64,000 bases of DNA from Dreissena polymorpha (Eukaryota; Mollusca; Bivalvia; Myida; Dreissenidae). The position numbers were made by a program, and so were the translations under genes. The stretch is taken from assembly GCF_020536995.1 (NCBI RefSeq), contig NC_068367.1:60577256-60641255 (forward strand), written 5' to 3'. Below, piece after piece: positions 23,170 to 33,550 of the stretch; position 1 is the stretch's first letter, and each line of letters opens with the position of its first letter. Under the pieces are notes generated by a model. That model made no database searches. It saw only the letters and a program-made list of their open reading frames with translations, and had not been told where the DNA came from.

Positions 23170-23930
23170 AATCTTAGTAACCCATGTCAGGTGATATCCA
23201 GACATTCAATTGTGTATTGTGTTCTACTATTGTTGTACAAGTACCCATATTGTATTACAAATATTGATTGGTTTATAAGCAAAACGTTAAACTTTTAACA
23301 GTAAGATATGGCTTAAAAATGCAGAGAGAAGAGTTTGTATATACTGTTGAATTGAAATAGTCTAATCAATAATCAATTCATCTACAGACATGCATGGTAT
23401 ATTTTTTTACTCATTGCAAGAGTTAAACTTTAGGGAACTAAATAAGTTTTGATGTCAAATATTAATGCAGATTACAATTAAAATTAAGTCAAATAAAAAA
23501 AACACTTAATCTTAAATTGAGGAATGAAAAGATAATAAGAAATCTATAAGAGAGAACCTGTAAAAGTTAACAATCTAGTTACAACAAACTAACAATCAAA
23601 ACATTCCCAGTCCTGAGTGTTACTTGTTTTCCATATACACATGTATGTTTGTAGTGAAAACTTAAAAAATCTTACAAACATTTGGTACTTAATTGGCATT
23701 TGAAATGGTATGGTGGTCCTCTACTAAGTTTCTTCAGATCATGCCCATGACTTGCAATTCTTACTTAAAATGAGACATTCTGACTTTGAATTACTTGATG
23801 TTGTTCATACATATGCCACATCAGGGTATACGAGCAGTCATCTTTTGTCTGGAAAAAAGTTGTGTCTTATAACCCGGAAAAAATACTATTACACTATTTC
23901 ATTAACGATAACATTACTATTGTTTAATTT
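23170..23930. other. 5' flank of the B-box gene
   Basis: AT-rich, with no repeat or exon recognised. It should contain the B-box gene promoter, but no distinct element stands out. Confidence 0.35.
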
Positions 23931-23933
23931 CAG

Positions 23934-24000
23934 ATGGGACCAGTGGAGAAAATCCACGACAGGCTGGGCTACACCCCACTCCATTTTGCATGTTATAATG
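23934..24000 (+). CDS. Orphan ankyrin-repeat exon
   Basis: Between gtttaatttcag and GTAATT the plus strand reads MGPVEKIHDRLGYTPLHFAC then YNG across the donor. The GYTPLHFAC-x-NG core is a textbook ankyrin-repeat beta-hairpin and first helix. The exon is 67 bp, phase 0 to phase 1. No partner exon was found in the adjacent repeat-filled DNA. It may belong to a gene with very long introns or be a leftover exon. Confidence 0.5.
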
Positions 24001-24299
24001 GTAATTATAGCAAGCAAATATTAACCGTGCAAATACTCACCTGAAACTCATTTTGATTTTTTTTTATAAAGAATTTTGTCTGTTGTACACAAGGTTGGAA
24101 ATCTAACATATTTAGCACAGTTGCCCTACTCTTTCCCTACTTCTTGTATAGAGGGCATATAAGTCTTGTAGAAAAAAATCTAGATTTGCCTACAAAAAAT
24201 ATAAGGGCATGGGCTTAACTTCATTTTTAGCTGGACTATTATATATGAAATATATATAGTGGAGCTATCCTACTCATCCTGGCATTTGAGTGTGTGTTA

Positions 24300-24897
24300 G
24301 CATGAGCGTGAGCGTTGGAATGATAAAGTTTGCATACCACCACAAATATTTTCTATGTTCCTTGACATATTGCTTTCATATTTTGCATACTTCTTTACCA
24401 ACATGACCCCCAAAATATAAACAAGAACAGTCAACTGTAACAAGCATTTTGTAAGAATTATGGCCTTTTTCCACATAGAATATGCATATTATTGATAAAT
24501 CTATGTTAAAGTTTGCGTACCACCTCAAATATTCTCTATGTACCTTGTCAGTTTGCTTTTATATTTTGCATACTTCTTTACCAACATCACCCCAATCTAT
24601 AAGCAAGAGCAGACAACTTTATAAAGCATTTTGTAAGAATATTCCCTTTTTATACTTAGGAAATTTAAAATTTGGTTTAGTTTTGCGTTTGGGTCCACTT
24701 TATTCCTAAAGTATCAAAGCTTTTGCTTTCATACTTGCAACACTTACTAACTATAATATGGGGACTGTGCAGGCAAAGTTATGTAACTCTGACTGGCATT
24801 TTGACAGAATTATGGCCTCTTTTATATTTAGAAACTTGAAAATTTGCTTAAGTTTTGTGTTTTAGTCCACTTTACTCCTAAAGTATCATAGCTTATT
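24300..24897. repeat. ~170-bp tandem repeat (AAGTTTTGCGTTTAGGTCCA type), short array
   Basis: Three to four diverged units containing GTCCACTTTATTCCTAAAGT, ATCAAAGC-ATTGCTTTCATAC and CTGACTGGCATTTTGACAGA. The same unit forms the array at 42890-44000. Confidence 0.7.
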
Positions 24898-25128
24898 ATC
24901 CCCTGCCATAGGCGGAGGGATATTTTTTGGGCGTTGTCCGTCCGTCCGTCTCTCCGTCCGTCTTTCCGTCCGTCCGGAGCCATATCTTGGAAGTGCTTTG
25001 GCGGATTTCATTGAAACTTGGTATGATTATATATATATGGATAAGAGGTTGATGCACGCAAAATTGCATTGAACACCATCTGTTAATAACGTAGTTATGG
25101 CCCTTTGTATCTTGAAAAAATGCTTTTT
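24898..25128 (+). mobile_element. 5' fragment of a Helitron-like element with TATCCC palindromic head
   Basis: Head TATCCCCTGCC against GGCGGAGGGATA (24898-24923), preceded by A, then a CCGT microsatellite and TTTCATTGAAACTTGGTATG. It is cut by the AGCTCA-headed element at 25129. Confidence 0.55.
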
Positions 25129-26249
25129 AGCTCAACTGAGCACAACGTGCTCATGGTGAGCTTTTGTGATCGCTTTTTGTCCATCGTCCGTTGTGCGTTG
25201 AGCGGCGTCAACATTTGCCTTGTTAACTCTCTAGAGGCCACATTTATTGTCCAATCTTCATGAAATTTGGTCAGAAGATTGGTTTTAATGATATCTTGGA
25301 TGAGCTCTAAAAAGGTTACGTTTAATGCTTGAAAAACATGGCTGCCAAGGGGTGGGGCATTTTCCTCATATGTTATATATGGCTATAGAAAAATCTTGTT
25401 AACACTCTAGAGGCCACATTTATTGTCTGATCTTCATAAAACTTGGTCAGAAGATTCATCCCAATAATATCTTGGATTAATTCGAAATGATGCCGGTTGG
25501 TTGAAAAACATGGCCGCCAGGGAGCGGGGCATTTTTCCTTAAATGGCTATAGTAAAACCTTGTTAACACTCAAGAGGCCACATTTATTTTCCAATCATCA
25601 TGAAACTTGCTCAGAAGATTTGTCCCAATGATATCTTGGATGCAAAAATGGTAACGTTTGCTGGAAAAACATGGCTGCCAATGGGCGGGGCATTTTTCCT
25701 TATATGGCTATATATGGCTATAGTAAAATCTTGTTAACACTCTAGAGGCCACATTTATTGTCCAATCTTCATGAAACTTGGTCAGAAGATTCATCCCAAA
25801 AATATCTTGGATGAGTTTGAAAATGATGCTGGTTGGTTGAAAAACATGGCCGCCAGGGGGCCGGGCATTTTTCCTTAAATGGCTTTAGTAAAACCTTGTT
25901 AACACTCTAGAGACCACATTTATTTTCCAATCTTCATGAAACTTGCTCAGAAGATTTGTCCCACTGATATCTTGGATAAGTTCAAAAAATGGTTACGTTT
26001 GCTTAAAAAACATGGCTGCCAATGGGCGGGGCATTTTTCCTTATATGGCTATATTTGGCTAAAGTAAAATCTTGTTAACACTCTAGAGGCCACATTTATT
26101 GTCCAATCTTCATGAAACTTGGTCAGAAGATTCATCCCAATAATATCTTGGATGAGTTAGAAAATGATGCCTGTGCCTGTTGGTTGAAAAACATATCCGC
26201 CAGGGGGCGGGGCATTTTTCCTTATATGACTATTTATAGTAAAACCTTG
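25129..26249 (+). mobile_element. AGCTCA-headed Helitron-like element, left part with ~165-bp tandem units
   Basis: Palindromic head AGCTCAACTGAGCAC / GTGCTCATGGTGAGCT (25129-25162), then about six units with TTGTTAACACTCTAGAGGCC, TCTTCATGAAACTTGGTCAG and AAAAACATGGCCGCCAGGG. The array is interrupted by the 9.9-kb Kolobok element and resumes at 36185. Confidence 0.65.
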
Positions 26250-26426
26250 TTAAAGGTCAATTTTTAAGAAAATCCGAAGTCAATATTTTTTACGCTATTT
26301 ACATTGAAATATGATTAAATTATCGGGTAAATAACGTTTAAGTGTTGAGTTTAACATAAAAAGATGATTTTGTTGACTTTTTATGATTGTAACTCGCAAA
26401 GCGTCGATTCGCTTATCTCCCCTGTT

Positions 26427-26446
26427 TGTGACGTCAGAGATGTACA
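26427..26446 (+). promoter_or_regulatory. CRE-bearing subterminal repeat, left copy
   Basis: TGTGACGTCAGAGATGTACA contains the perfect cAMP-response octamer TGACGTCA at 26429-26436, about 130 nt before the transposase ATG. The identical 20 bases occur inverted at 35994-36013 near the other end. Confidence 0.6.
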
Positions 26447-26566
26447 AGCATTTTCGTGTCCGCCATTTTAGAAGATAAACGACAGCAGATTTTGGGTTTT
26501 ATTTTTCCGTTTTTATTTATATTTACGTGAAATTGTTTTCGCTGGTTAAGCACAGTAATAGGGAAA

Positions 26567-26950
26567 ATGGTCATCTGTGCGGCCGTTGGCTGTAATTCAC
26601 GTTCTGGAAAAGATAAGGTGAATTTTTACAGGTTTCCGAGTGACAAAAAACTGAAGAAGATTTGGTTCACTAAAATCTGTCGTGTTAACCATGTTTCAAA
26701 ACACAAATTTTATTCACCAAATAAAAACAGCTGAGTGTGTTCGTTGCACTTTGAAGAAGAACACTTCGTGCATAGTCTAGCATTTTTAGAGAACATTGGA
26801 TGCAATTCGCAATTTCGCAGAATATTGAAACAAGACGCCGTGCCAACCATCTTTTGCTCGGCACTGTCTGCAGTCAGCAACAGAGCAGAACAGATAGAAA
26901 GAAGAAGACACTCGTCGGAAAGTCTGCTGGAAAAACGGCGAAAAATACAC
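26567..26950 (+). pseudogene. Transposase exon 1: THAP DNA-binding domain with internal TGA
   Basis: Starts MVICAAVGCNSRSGKDKVNF. The C2CH zinc ligands are Cys4, Cys9, Cys58 and His61 (CSLHF), with Trp35 and the closing AVPTIF motif, all diagnostic of THAP fingers that bind transposon ends. The codon between KNS and VCSLHF is TGA (26732-26734); CGA to TGA is the simplest origin. The exon ends at CAC|GTGAGT, phase 0. Confidence 0.85.
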
Positions 26951-27062
26951 GTGAGTATTGTTTTATTTCCATGTGAAGACTTCTTAACAAATAAATGTCT
27001 GTGCAATTAGGTGTTACAGCATATACAGGTAACCCATTCAATTTTTGTTCCTACAATTTTAA

Positions 27063-27264
27063 CCCATTTATGCCTAGTGGACCCTCCCATCCTTCTAAAT
27101 TGGAACAATTTATTTCCAAAATTAGGGATGTCTAGTATATTTATTTCTTTATTAAGAATGTTTCTTACAAAAATTCCTTTAAGCAAACAGTGCATCATGC
27201 TGCGTCTCATTTGGGTCTACACTGTTTGCCAAGGCCTTTTTTCTGGAAGCTTGGCATAAATGGG
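27063..27264. mobile_element. TTAA-type MITE in transposase intron 1
   Basis: Ends CCCATTTATGCC…GGCATAAATGGG, with TTAA at 27059-27062 on the left and a degraded TAAA on the right. The interior CAAACAGTGCATCATGCTGC / CACTGTTTG resembles the piggyBac-like MITEs at 929 and 11488. Confidence 0.55.
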
Positions 27265-27577
27265 TAAAATAAGCGATCATAGGGAAATTGTATATATAAA
27301 AACTCTTAGTATTTTATCCTATATCGTTACAATTTTGTAAAGATATTAAAGTGCCTATTAGTATTGCACAATTTCAAATAAAATGGCTTTGATGATGGAA
27401 AATTATGATTAACATTCATAATAATGGTATCTGCATGCCAAGCTCTCACATGTAGCTAATGTTTAAGCCCTATAATATTTGTCAACAATGAGTATGCCAG
27501 ACAGCTGATTTTTTTCTGTGTACAAGACTTTGTTCAGTTTGCATTTTTTCTAACCAATGTACTCTTGTTTTTGTCAC

Positions 27578-27846
27578 CTACTGGTTTCACCGGAGGGGAC
27601 TTATGGTTTGCGCTCTGTGTGTCTGTCAGTCAGTCTGTCAGTCAGTCAGTCCGTCACACTTTTCTGGATCCTGCAATAACTTTTAAAGTTCTTTATATTT
27701 GTTCATGAAACTTGAAACATGGATAGATGGCAATATATGGATGTTATGCACGTTATTTCATTTTGTTTCTACGTAAAAAAGTATTTTTGCTATGGCAACA
27801 ACAAAAATAATTCTGACAATGGCGTAGCTGGTAGGGGACATATATT
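27578..27846. mobile_element. Dispersed element, relative of 8487-8904
   Basis: Starts CCTACTGGTTTCACCGGAGG, has a GTCAGTCAGTC run, GGATCCTGCAATAACTTTTA and TTCATGAAACTTGAAACATG, and ends near AGCTGGTAGGGGA. It sits in intron 1 of the transposase. Confidence 0.55.
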
Positions 27847-27962
27847 GCTTGGAAATAGTCTTGTTTTTATTGCAGTTTTTAGGTACAGCTTTTCATTATA
27901 ATTTTCAGTGGCATAACATTTAATTTACCAGTTTACCATAAGTAAAAATGTTGTTATTTAAG

Positions 27963-28169
27963 GTCCTACATGAGGCCAAGAAGACTACACACACGGTGAC
28001 CACATTAGTCGAGCCCTCTACAGACTTTAATGCACCATTTACGGCAACACCAATAAATACAACTGAAAGTGTTGCAGACTTGAGCACTCTAGCCACAATT
28101 GCCAGCAACATACGGCCCCTTCTAGTGCATCAAGGCGCATACCATGTTCAATGCCAGACACCAGCTTTG
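27963..28169 (+). CDS. Transposase exon 2: Thr/Ser-rich linker
   Basis: A 207-bp phase 0-0 exon reading VLHEAKKTTHTVTTLVEPST then ADLSTLATIASNIRPLLVHQ, between acceptor gttatttaag and donor GTGAGT. No domain recognised; it links the THAP finger to the catalytic half. Confidence 0.65.
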
Positions 28170-28554
28170 GTGAGTTGTATAATTGCGTTACATGTACCTA
28201 AACAAAATGTCAGTGTATTTTTTTCATTCTGATATTGAAACTGATTAGTCACCTAGAAAAAATAAGTAGGATGGCATAGTGATCATTGGCTAAAACCCCT
28301 CCCAGTGAGTGCTGTGAAGACCTCAATCTTAAAGCACCAAATAATTACTGGTTCTTCCCAGAAGGATAAATAAGCGATTGATGCAATGAAGATTAATAAA
28401 TAAAATGATTTGCATATTTTTGCAATTGTCAGATTGCACAAAAAAACATTTTCAAGGTTCCATCCAGGCAGGATTGATTATTTTATTTTTAAACCATTTT
28501 ATGGAACATTAGAAAGAAAATCACAAACAATTATGTTTTTTTATGTTTTTTTAG

Positions 28555-29301
28555 TGGAATGCTGCTAAAGAAGTAGTACAGCAGGTCTCATGCAGTACAC
28601 AGACAGACTGGGACCAAGATGTGAGAACTGTACTTTGAATTCCCCACGCAACAGCTATATGTGAAGACAGCTTCACGTCCAGCATCAGTGATACCATGCG
28701 GAAGGATGAGGAGACATGGGAGAAGTCAGACGATGGAGAAAGTGAAGAAGAGCCTGAGGAGTTGGAGTGGGAGAGTAGCGAGGCTCAGGTGGCAGAAAAA
28801 AAGTTTATCGTGTCCGAGTCATGTTTGGACTTGCTATTGAGTAAGTGTGCTACATGCAACCAGTCAGTATCGGTGCATAAAAAGGTGAAAGGTTGCCTGC
28901 TTGTAGCCACAAAGACTTGTACTCACTGCCATGAGACCGAGTCATGGAGAAGCCAGTCTTCAGTTGGTGGGCTGGCTGAAGTTCATTTGGAACTTTCAGC
29001 AGCCAAAATATTCGCAGGAAGTGCCAACGCCAAGTTCCTACGTGCCCTTAAGTTTGCTGGTGTTGTCTGTTTTAATGAAACCACATTTTACAATTTGCAA
29101 AAACTGTATTTGACACCAACTATAACAATTGTCTGGAGGATGCACCAGTCGGCCCTAATTGAAGGGCTTAAAGCAAAAGGGTCTCCACTTGTCCTTGGAG
29201 GTGATGGAAGATGCTGCTCTCCAGGACATACTGCTAAGTATGGAACATACAGTATGATGGACTTGGAATCAGGCAAGATTCTGGACATCCAACTTGTGCA
29301 G
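28555..29301 (+). pseudogene. Transposase exon 3: acidic and Cys-rich segments and first catalytic motif
   Basis: A 747-bp phase 0-0 exon after tttttttag. One TGA (28636-28638) lies near the start. Then come an acidic region (DDGESEEEPEELEWESSE), paired Cys motifs (CATCNQ, CTHCHE) and SPLVLGGDGRC followed by SPGHTAKYGTYSMMDLESGK. The last is the motif I take as the first catalytic Asp region of an RNase-H-like fold. Donor CAG|GTTTGT. Confidence 0.8.
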
Positions 29302-29791
29302 GTTTGTCAGTTGAATATTGTACACGAGTTTGAATAAAACAAGAACAAATATGTTATTTACATTTCACCGTGTTTTAGTGTCATTTATAGGTACCATTGG
29401 CAAAAAAAAACTAAGTATGAAAATCATGTATTTAAATTTTCAGTTTTGGTTAAATGCAAGAAAATCACTGCTTAAAAAAAATAATTATACATCTTTTTTT
29501 TTATTCAGAGATCTAAACAAATATCGCAATAATAATGTATAACCAGGCTCCTTTCACTTAAATGTTGCCTGAAACAATAAAAAAAAACATCACTGGCAAA
29601 AACACTGATATATATGTAATTTATTAAATGTTTGTTCGAAAACAAATGGTGTCATTACTCAAGTGAATTTTGAATATTTAAGTGCATAGGTGATATCTCA
29701 AATAATTTATACTCAAAACCACCCAATTTTTCTGAGAAAGTGGTGATGTTGATAATGCTTGTATATACATATATATAATAAACTTCTTCAG

Positions 29792-29981
29792 CGCAATGAA
29801 GTGAAGAACTCCCATGCAATGGAGCTGGAGGGACTGCAGAGGCCATTGCATTTCCTTCAAGAGGAGTGCAGTCTCCAGATTTCTCACCTGGTGACAGACA
29901 GACACAGCTCTGTGAAGAAATACATGCGGGAAAAACAGCCAGATATTGTCCATTGGTTTGATGTCTGGCATGTTGCAAAAG
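29792..29981 (+). CDS. Transposase exon 4: middle catalytic segment
   Basis: Reads RNEVKNSHAMELEGLQRPLH, then LVTDRHSSVKKYMREKQPDI and WFDVWHVAKG. Phase 0 to 1; no stop. TDRH and FDVWH are strongly conserved in this transposase group as I know it. Confidence 0.85.
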
Positions 29982-30337
29982 GTAACTAATGATTTTGTGT
30001 AACTATTGTATTAAATAAGAATCAAAAGCACTCCCTCAATGACATAATAATGAGCTTATTGTGTCATGCAGATTCTTATTTATTCATCACACCAAGTTTA
30101 TTGAACTTGTTTGTATTCTTTATTTGTGTGATGTATTTTTTTTATATAAATGAAGTGTTTAACCTTGCTTTAAATGCATATAATGATAATAACTTATATT
30201 TAATATAGTAATAATTATTTAGGTTGGAAATTTATAAAATTATATTATAATTAGCTATTTTGGTTTCAGGCAGAGCTAGCATAGCATAATGATGCATCAT
30301 AAAATTACAAAGGGTAGATTTTGTTGTCTGTTAACAG

Positions 30338-30580
30338 GAATAAACAAGAAGCTAGAGGCTGCAGGAAAGAAGAAGGGGTGTGAGAAAGTAAAGGCGTGGT
30401 CCAGATCAGTGAGTAACCACCTGTATTGGTGTGTTGCCAGTAGCAATGGTGATGGCAAATTGGTCAAACAGAAATGGTTGTCAATGCTCAACCATGTTGC
30501 CAACATACATGAGGGCCATGGAGACAAGTTTCCGAGATGTGAGCATGGAGACCTTGAAAATCGCCTATGGATGGTAAAAG
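30338..30580 (+). CDS. Transposase exon 5
   Basis: Acceptor gtctgttaacag, donor GTAGAC. Reads INKKLEAAGKKKGCEKVKAW, then SNHLYWCVASSNGDGKLV and NHVANIHEGHGDKFPRCEHG. Phase 1 to 1; no stop within it. Confidence 0.85.
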
Positions 30581-32175
30581 GTAGACATTGCTTTCAATTT
30601 ATGCAGAATTGATCAAGACTGTGTGAGGGTCGAGTCCCTTTCAACCAGTTCAAATTTACAATCCTTTGCATTTACTGTTCCCAGAAAACATACTAAAAAT
30701 TATGTTACGTTCAGCATTCAAAAATATATTGACCCTTTATTTTGCCACCACAGGGATCATTTCACTCCTTGTTTTCAACATCCAATGAAATCAATGGGAA
30801 ATAAAAGCAGTAAAACTTAAAATTCAACCATTAATAAAAGCTAAGCACACACATCTTTAAAATTAATTAATTGGGACAACTTTTGAGCTTTTAGTGTTCT
30901 GCTTATCATGTTTGTAATAATTTAACAACTGCAATCAGTTGGGACTTTTTATATAATTTTCTATACTACATTTATGAATGCATTGCATTTAATTCTCAGG
31001 GTTCAAGCCTCATGAAGAACTGGCGAAGGTTGTGGAGAACAAGCTTCTGCTGACAGACATCAAAAAACTGTCACCAGCTCAACAGACTTCGTCATGAGAA
31101 GCCTTCCATTAAGTGATATGCAGCTGGGTTCCAAAGTCGGTCCACTACATGCATACCTACATGGATTCAAGGTAATAACATTAATGTTGTTAAATCTTCT
31201 GCTTGTCTTTTCATGCCCCGCCATTCGAAGAATAATGAATGTGCACTTTTGAATGCCTTTACCGTTTATATCACTCAGACAAATCTTGAATTTCAACCCA
31301 TGTGAATATCAAGGTTACTACCATTCCAAATCGTACCTAAGAGGACTTTTAGGGCATAAATCACATCATCTGAAAAGGCAGACATTTTGCATTGTAATAT
31401 TTTTTTGTTTACTTTGTTGTCCACAGGTTTATCAACTAATAATGCATATTTTAACCTGGGTCCAAAGTCAGTGCACTCCACTTCAATGAAAATACAAACC
31501 GAGAAGTGCGAAAGACAAGAAGTGGGCTGGAGCAGTTTAGTGTGTCCTACCCAAGAGGGAGAAAAGGGGAGCAAGTGGTGAAGGAAGTGAAGACGGAACA
31601 AACCTTTGGTACGTAATAGCAATAATAAGCAATACAAGACGCAAAGATGTCAGATAATACTCATAGCGACAAAAGGCTTAAACTTTTCCTAACAGTTTGT
31701 GTTACAAATATGTTATAATTTTATATATTTTAACGTAATATTTCAGCAAAATAAAACAGCATTTACAAAATAAGTTTATGCCAGTGTTTTTTACTCCCCT
31801 GTATAAAGTATACATTTTTGTGTAAATCTGTTTCATGAGATTGAAACTTGTCAAGTCTTAAGTTATATAATAAGTATGTGAAAAGGTCCCTTCAATACAC
31901 AATAGTATAACTAATATTTGTTTCTCTTTTTTATTTGAAAGAACAATCACATATTATATAAAAAGGCTTCTATTTTAACTGTTTTCTAGGGTATGTTACA
32001 GAACTGATGAGGATGGCAAAAGAGCTGCGCCAACAGTGTACCTCTTTCAAAATTGCGGAAAGTTTGAAGGATTTAAGGTCAAGACCTGTACCTTTAGCAC
32101 AGAGTACACCGAAGAGAAATGTTTCAAAACAAGACCTGGTGAAGCTGCATATTACTAGGTTCAATAATTAATTGT

Positions 32176-32270
32176 ACCCCCACAAACAAAGTCTGTCTGT
32201 CTAAGTGTCTGCTCTCAAATACAGTTGTTTTCATCTGATCTTAACCAAACTTGGTCAGATGTTGTACTGG
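32176..32270 (+). repeat. Fragment of the ACCCCCACAAACGAAG Helitron-like family
   Basis: TACCCCCACAAACAAAGTCT, a GTCTGTCT run, then ATCTTAACCAAACTTGGTCA. It matches the start of the element at 57601, lies directly after the transposase stop and lacks the rest. Confidence 0.5.
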
Positions 32271-32334
32271 TTTTTGTACCAAGGAAACTGTTGTACATAT
32301 TTTCTTGTTATTTTCTCGTTTTATGGATGTTTTT

Positions 32335-32665
32335 CTGTGTCAAGTACTGGTTCTACCCAGGAACGTGACTTTATTATGTTGTAAATATGTTGTTAACCTT
32401 TTGAAGGTACTGGTACTATTGGTTCTAAAAACCCTACCCAGGAATCTTGATTATGTTCTCGTTGTTTTGATGTATTTCTGTGTCAAGTACTGGTTCTACC
32501 CAGGAACATGACTTTATTATCTTGTAAAAATGTTGTTAATTCTTTGAAAGTACTGGTACTACTGGTTCTAATAACGCTACCCAGGAAAAATTACTTGATG
32601 TATTGTTATATATAATCAATATCTATGCATGCATAATTTAAGTACTGGTTCTACCCAGTTTTTTT
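32335..32665. repeat. Tandem repeat with TACTGGTTCTACCCAGGAA
   Basis: Three to four imperfect units of about 65-125 bp, each containing CAAGTACTGGTTCTACCCAG and TTATTATGTTGTAAATATGT, in the 3' flank of the transposase gene. Confidence 0.65.
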
Positions 32666-32861
32666 TTGTCTGAAACTATTAAAATTAATACGCACATCAG
32701 TGTATTAATATTACAGACACTCACTTGTTGTTATCAATATTGCCTTGAGCTAAGCTAAAAGAATTTACCAACACAAAAGTGCGAACGAACTTGCATTATT
32801 ATTAAAGGGCTAAATGTATCCGATAATTAATACCAAAATCTTGATCCGCGTCACTATGTGA

Positions 32862-32945
32862 CTGATTGACTGAATAAGTGACTCAGTGAGTGAGTTAGTG
32901 ATTGAGTGACTGACTGAGTAAGTTACTAACTTAATCACTCATTCA
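32862..32945. repeat. GACT/GTGA tetranucleotide-like repeat
   Basis: Runs of GTGACTGATTGACTGA and GTGAGTGAGTTAGTGATTGA. Confidence 0.8.
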
Positions 32946-33386
32946 TGATCCCAAGTTGTTTTGACAGACAATTTTTTTAAAATAAAATTGTATATTAATG
33001 GTTTGTTAACTGACCTACACAATTGAATTAAAATAAGTACTAGGAGAATTGGGGACAGTATTTCGTCTTTTTCAAGTCATATACCTAATGTATAAAGTAA
33101 TGCGCATGCGCAGTCCGCTTTAAATCAACCTTTATTAGAAGCAACACTTTCTTGGCAAATTGTTCAGATAAATTAAAATAATGCAAAACAATACTATGAT
33201 TTGAATTTAAACAATATACCTACAGAATTTACTTGATCCAAATGTGCATTAGTCCTGGTAAACTTAATTATAATGGGGTTGCACTATTTAAACACATATT
33301 AACTACAAAAGTGTTATCATTGTTTTGTTTTATTTAACAGGACAACAGCCTATAATGTATTTGTTCTAGAATTGTCTTGGAGGTGT

Positions 33387-33392
33387 AATAAA
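33387..33392 (+). promoter_or_regulatory. Putative poly(A) signal, plus strand
   Basis: AATAAA between the two convergent Kolobok genes, suitable for a plus-strand transcript. It lies about 1.2 kb past the transposase stop, so its assignment is tentative. Confidence 0.35.
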
Positions 33393-33470
33393 GTTTCATG
33401 ATTCTTTTTTGTTGAATAATTACTGGATAAAGTGAACAAACAATAAAAACGTGTCTTTTTTTAGAAACAA

Positions 33471-33476
33471 TTTATT
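33471..33476 (-). promoter_or_regulatory. Putative poly(A) signal of the P2X7-ballast gene
   Basis: AATAAA on the minus strand, 75 nt after the TAG stop. Confidence 0.55.
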
Positions 33477-33550
33477 GAAAACAGGGCTTTTAACAATTGT
33501 ATTCAGTCAACTTTCAAACAAGTTTTATGCAAGAAACTTAGCAAAAATCA

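Larger units (their letters stand above)
26567..32171 (+). pseudogene. THAP-domain Kolobok-type transposase, eight exons, broken
   Basis: Exons: 26567-26950, 27963-28169, 28555-29301, 29792-29981, 30338-30580, 31000-31171, about 31472-31608 (an alternative acceptor would start it at 31427) and 31990-32171. All junctions are GT-AG and phase-compatible, ending TAA at 32169-32171. Order: THAP zinc finger; low-complexity linker; acidic stretch; Cys-rich segment; catalytic region with GGDGRC, LVTDRH and FDVWHVAKG; then C-terminal region VENKLLLTDIKKLSPAQQTS, FSVSYPRGRKGEQVVKEVK and VKLHITRF. In-frame stops occur at 26732 (TGA), 28636 (TGA), 31095 (TGA) and 31110 (TAA), with more if exon 7 uses the upstream acceptor. 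No frameshift was seen. The catalytic assignment of these Asp residues is inference. Confidence 0.8.

Noticed and set aside
26567-26950. Host THAP gene or P-element
   Set aside because: Downstream exons read the GDGRC/TDRH/FDVWH catalytic segments and the locus has TTAA-flanked inverted ends, which fits Kolobok better than P elements (8-bp duplication, GTP-binding insert).
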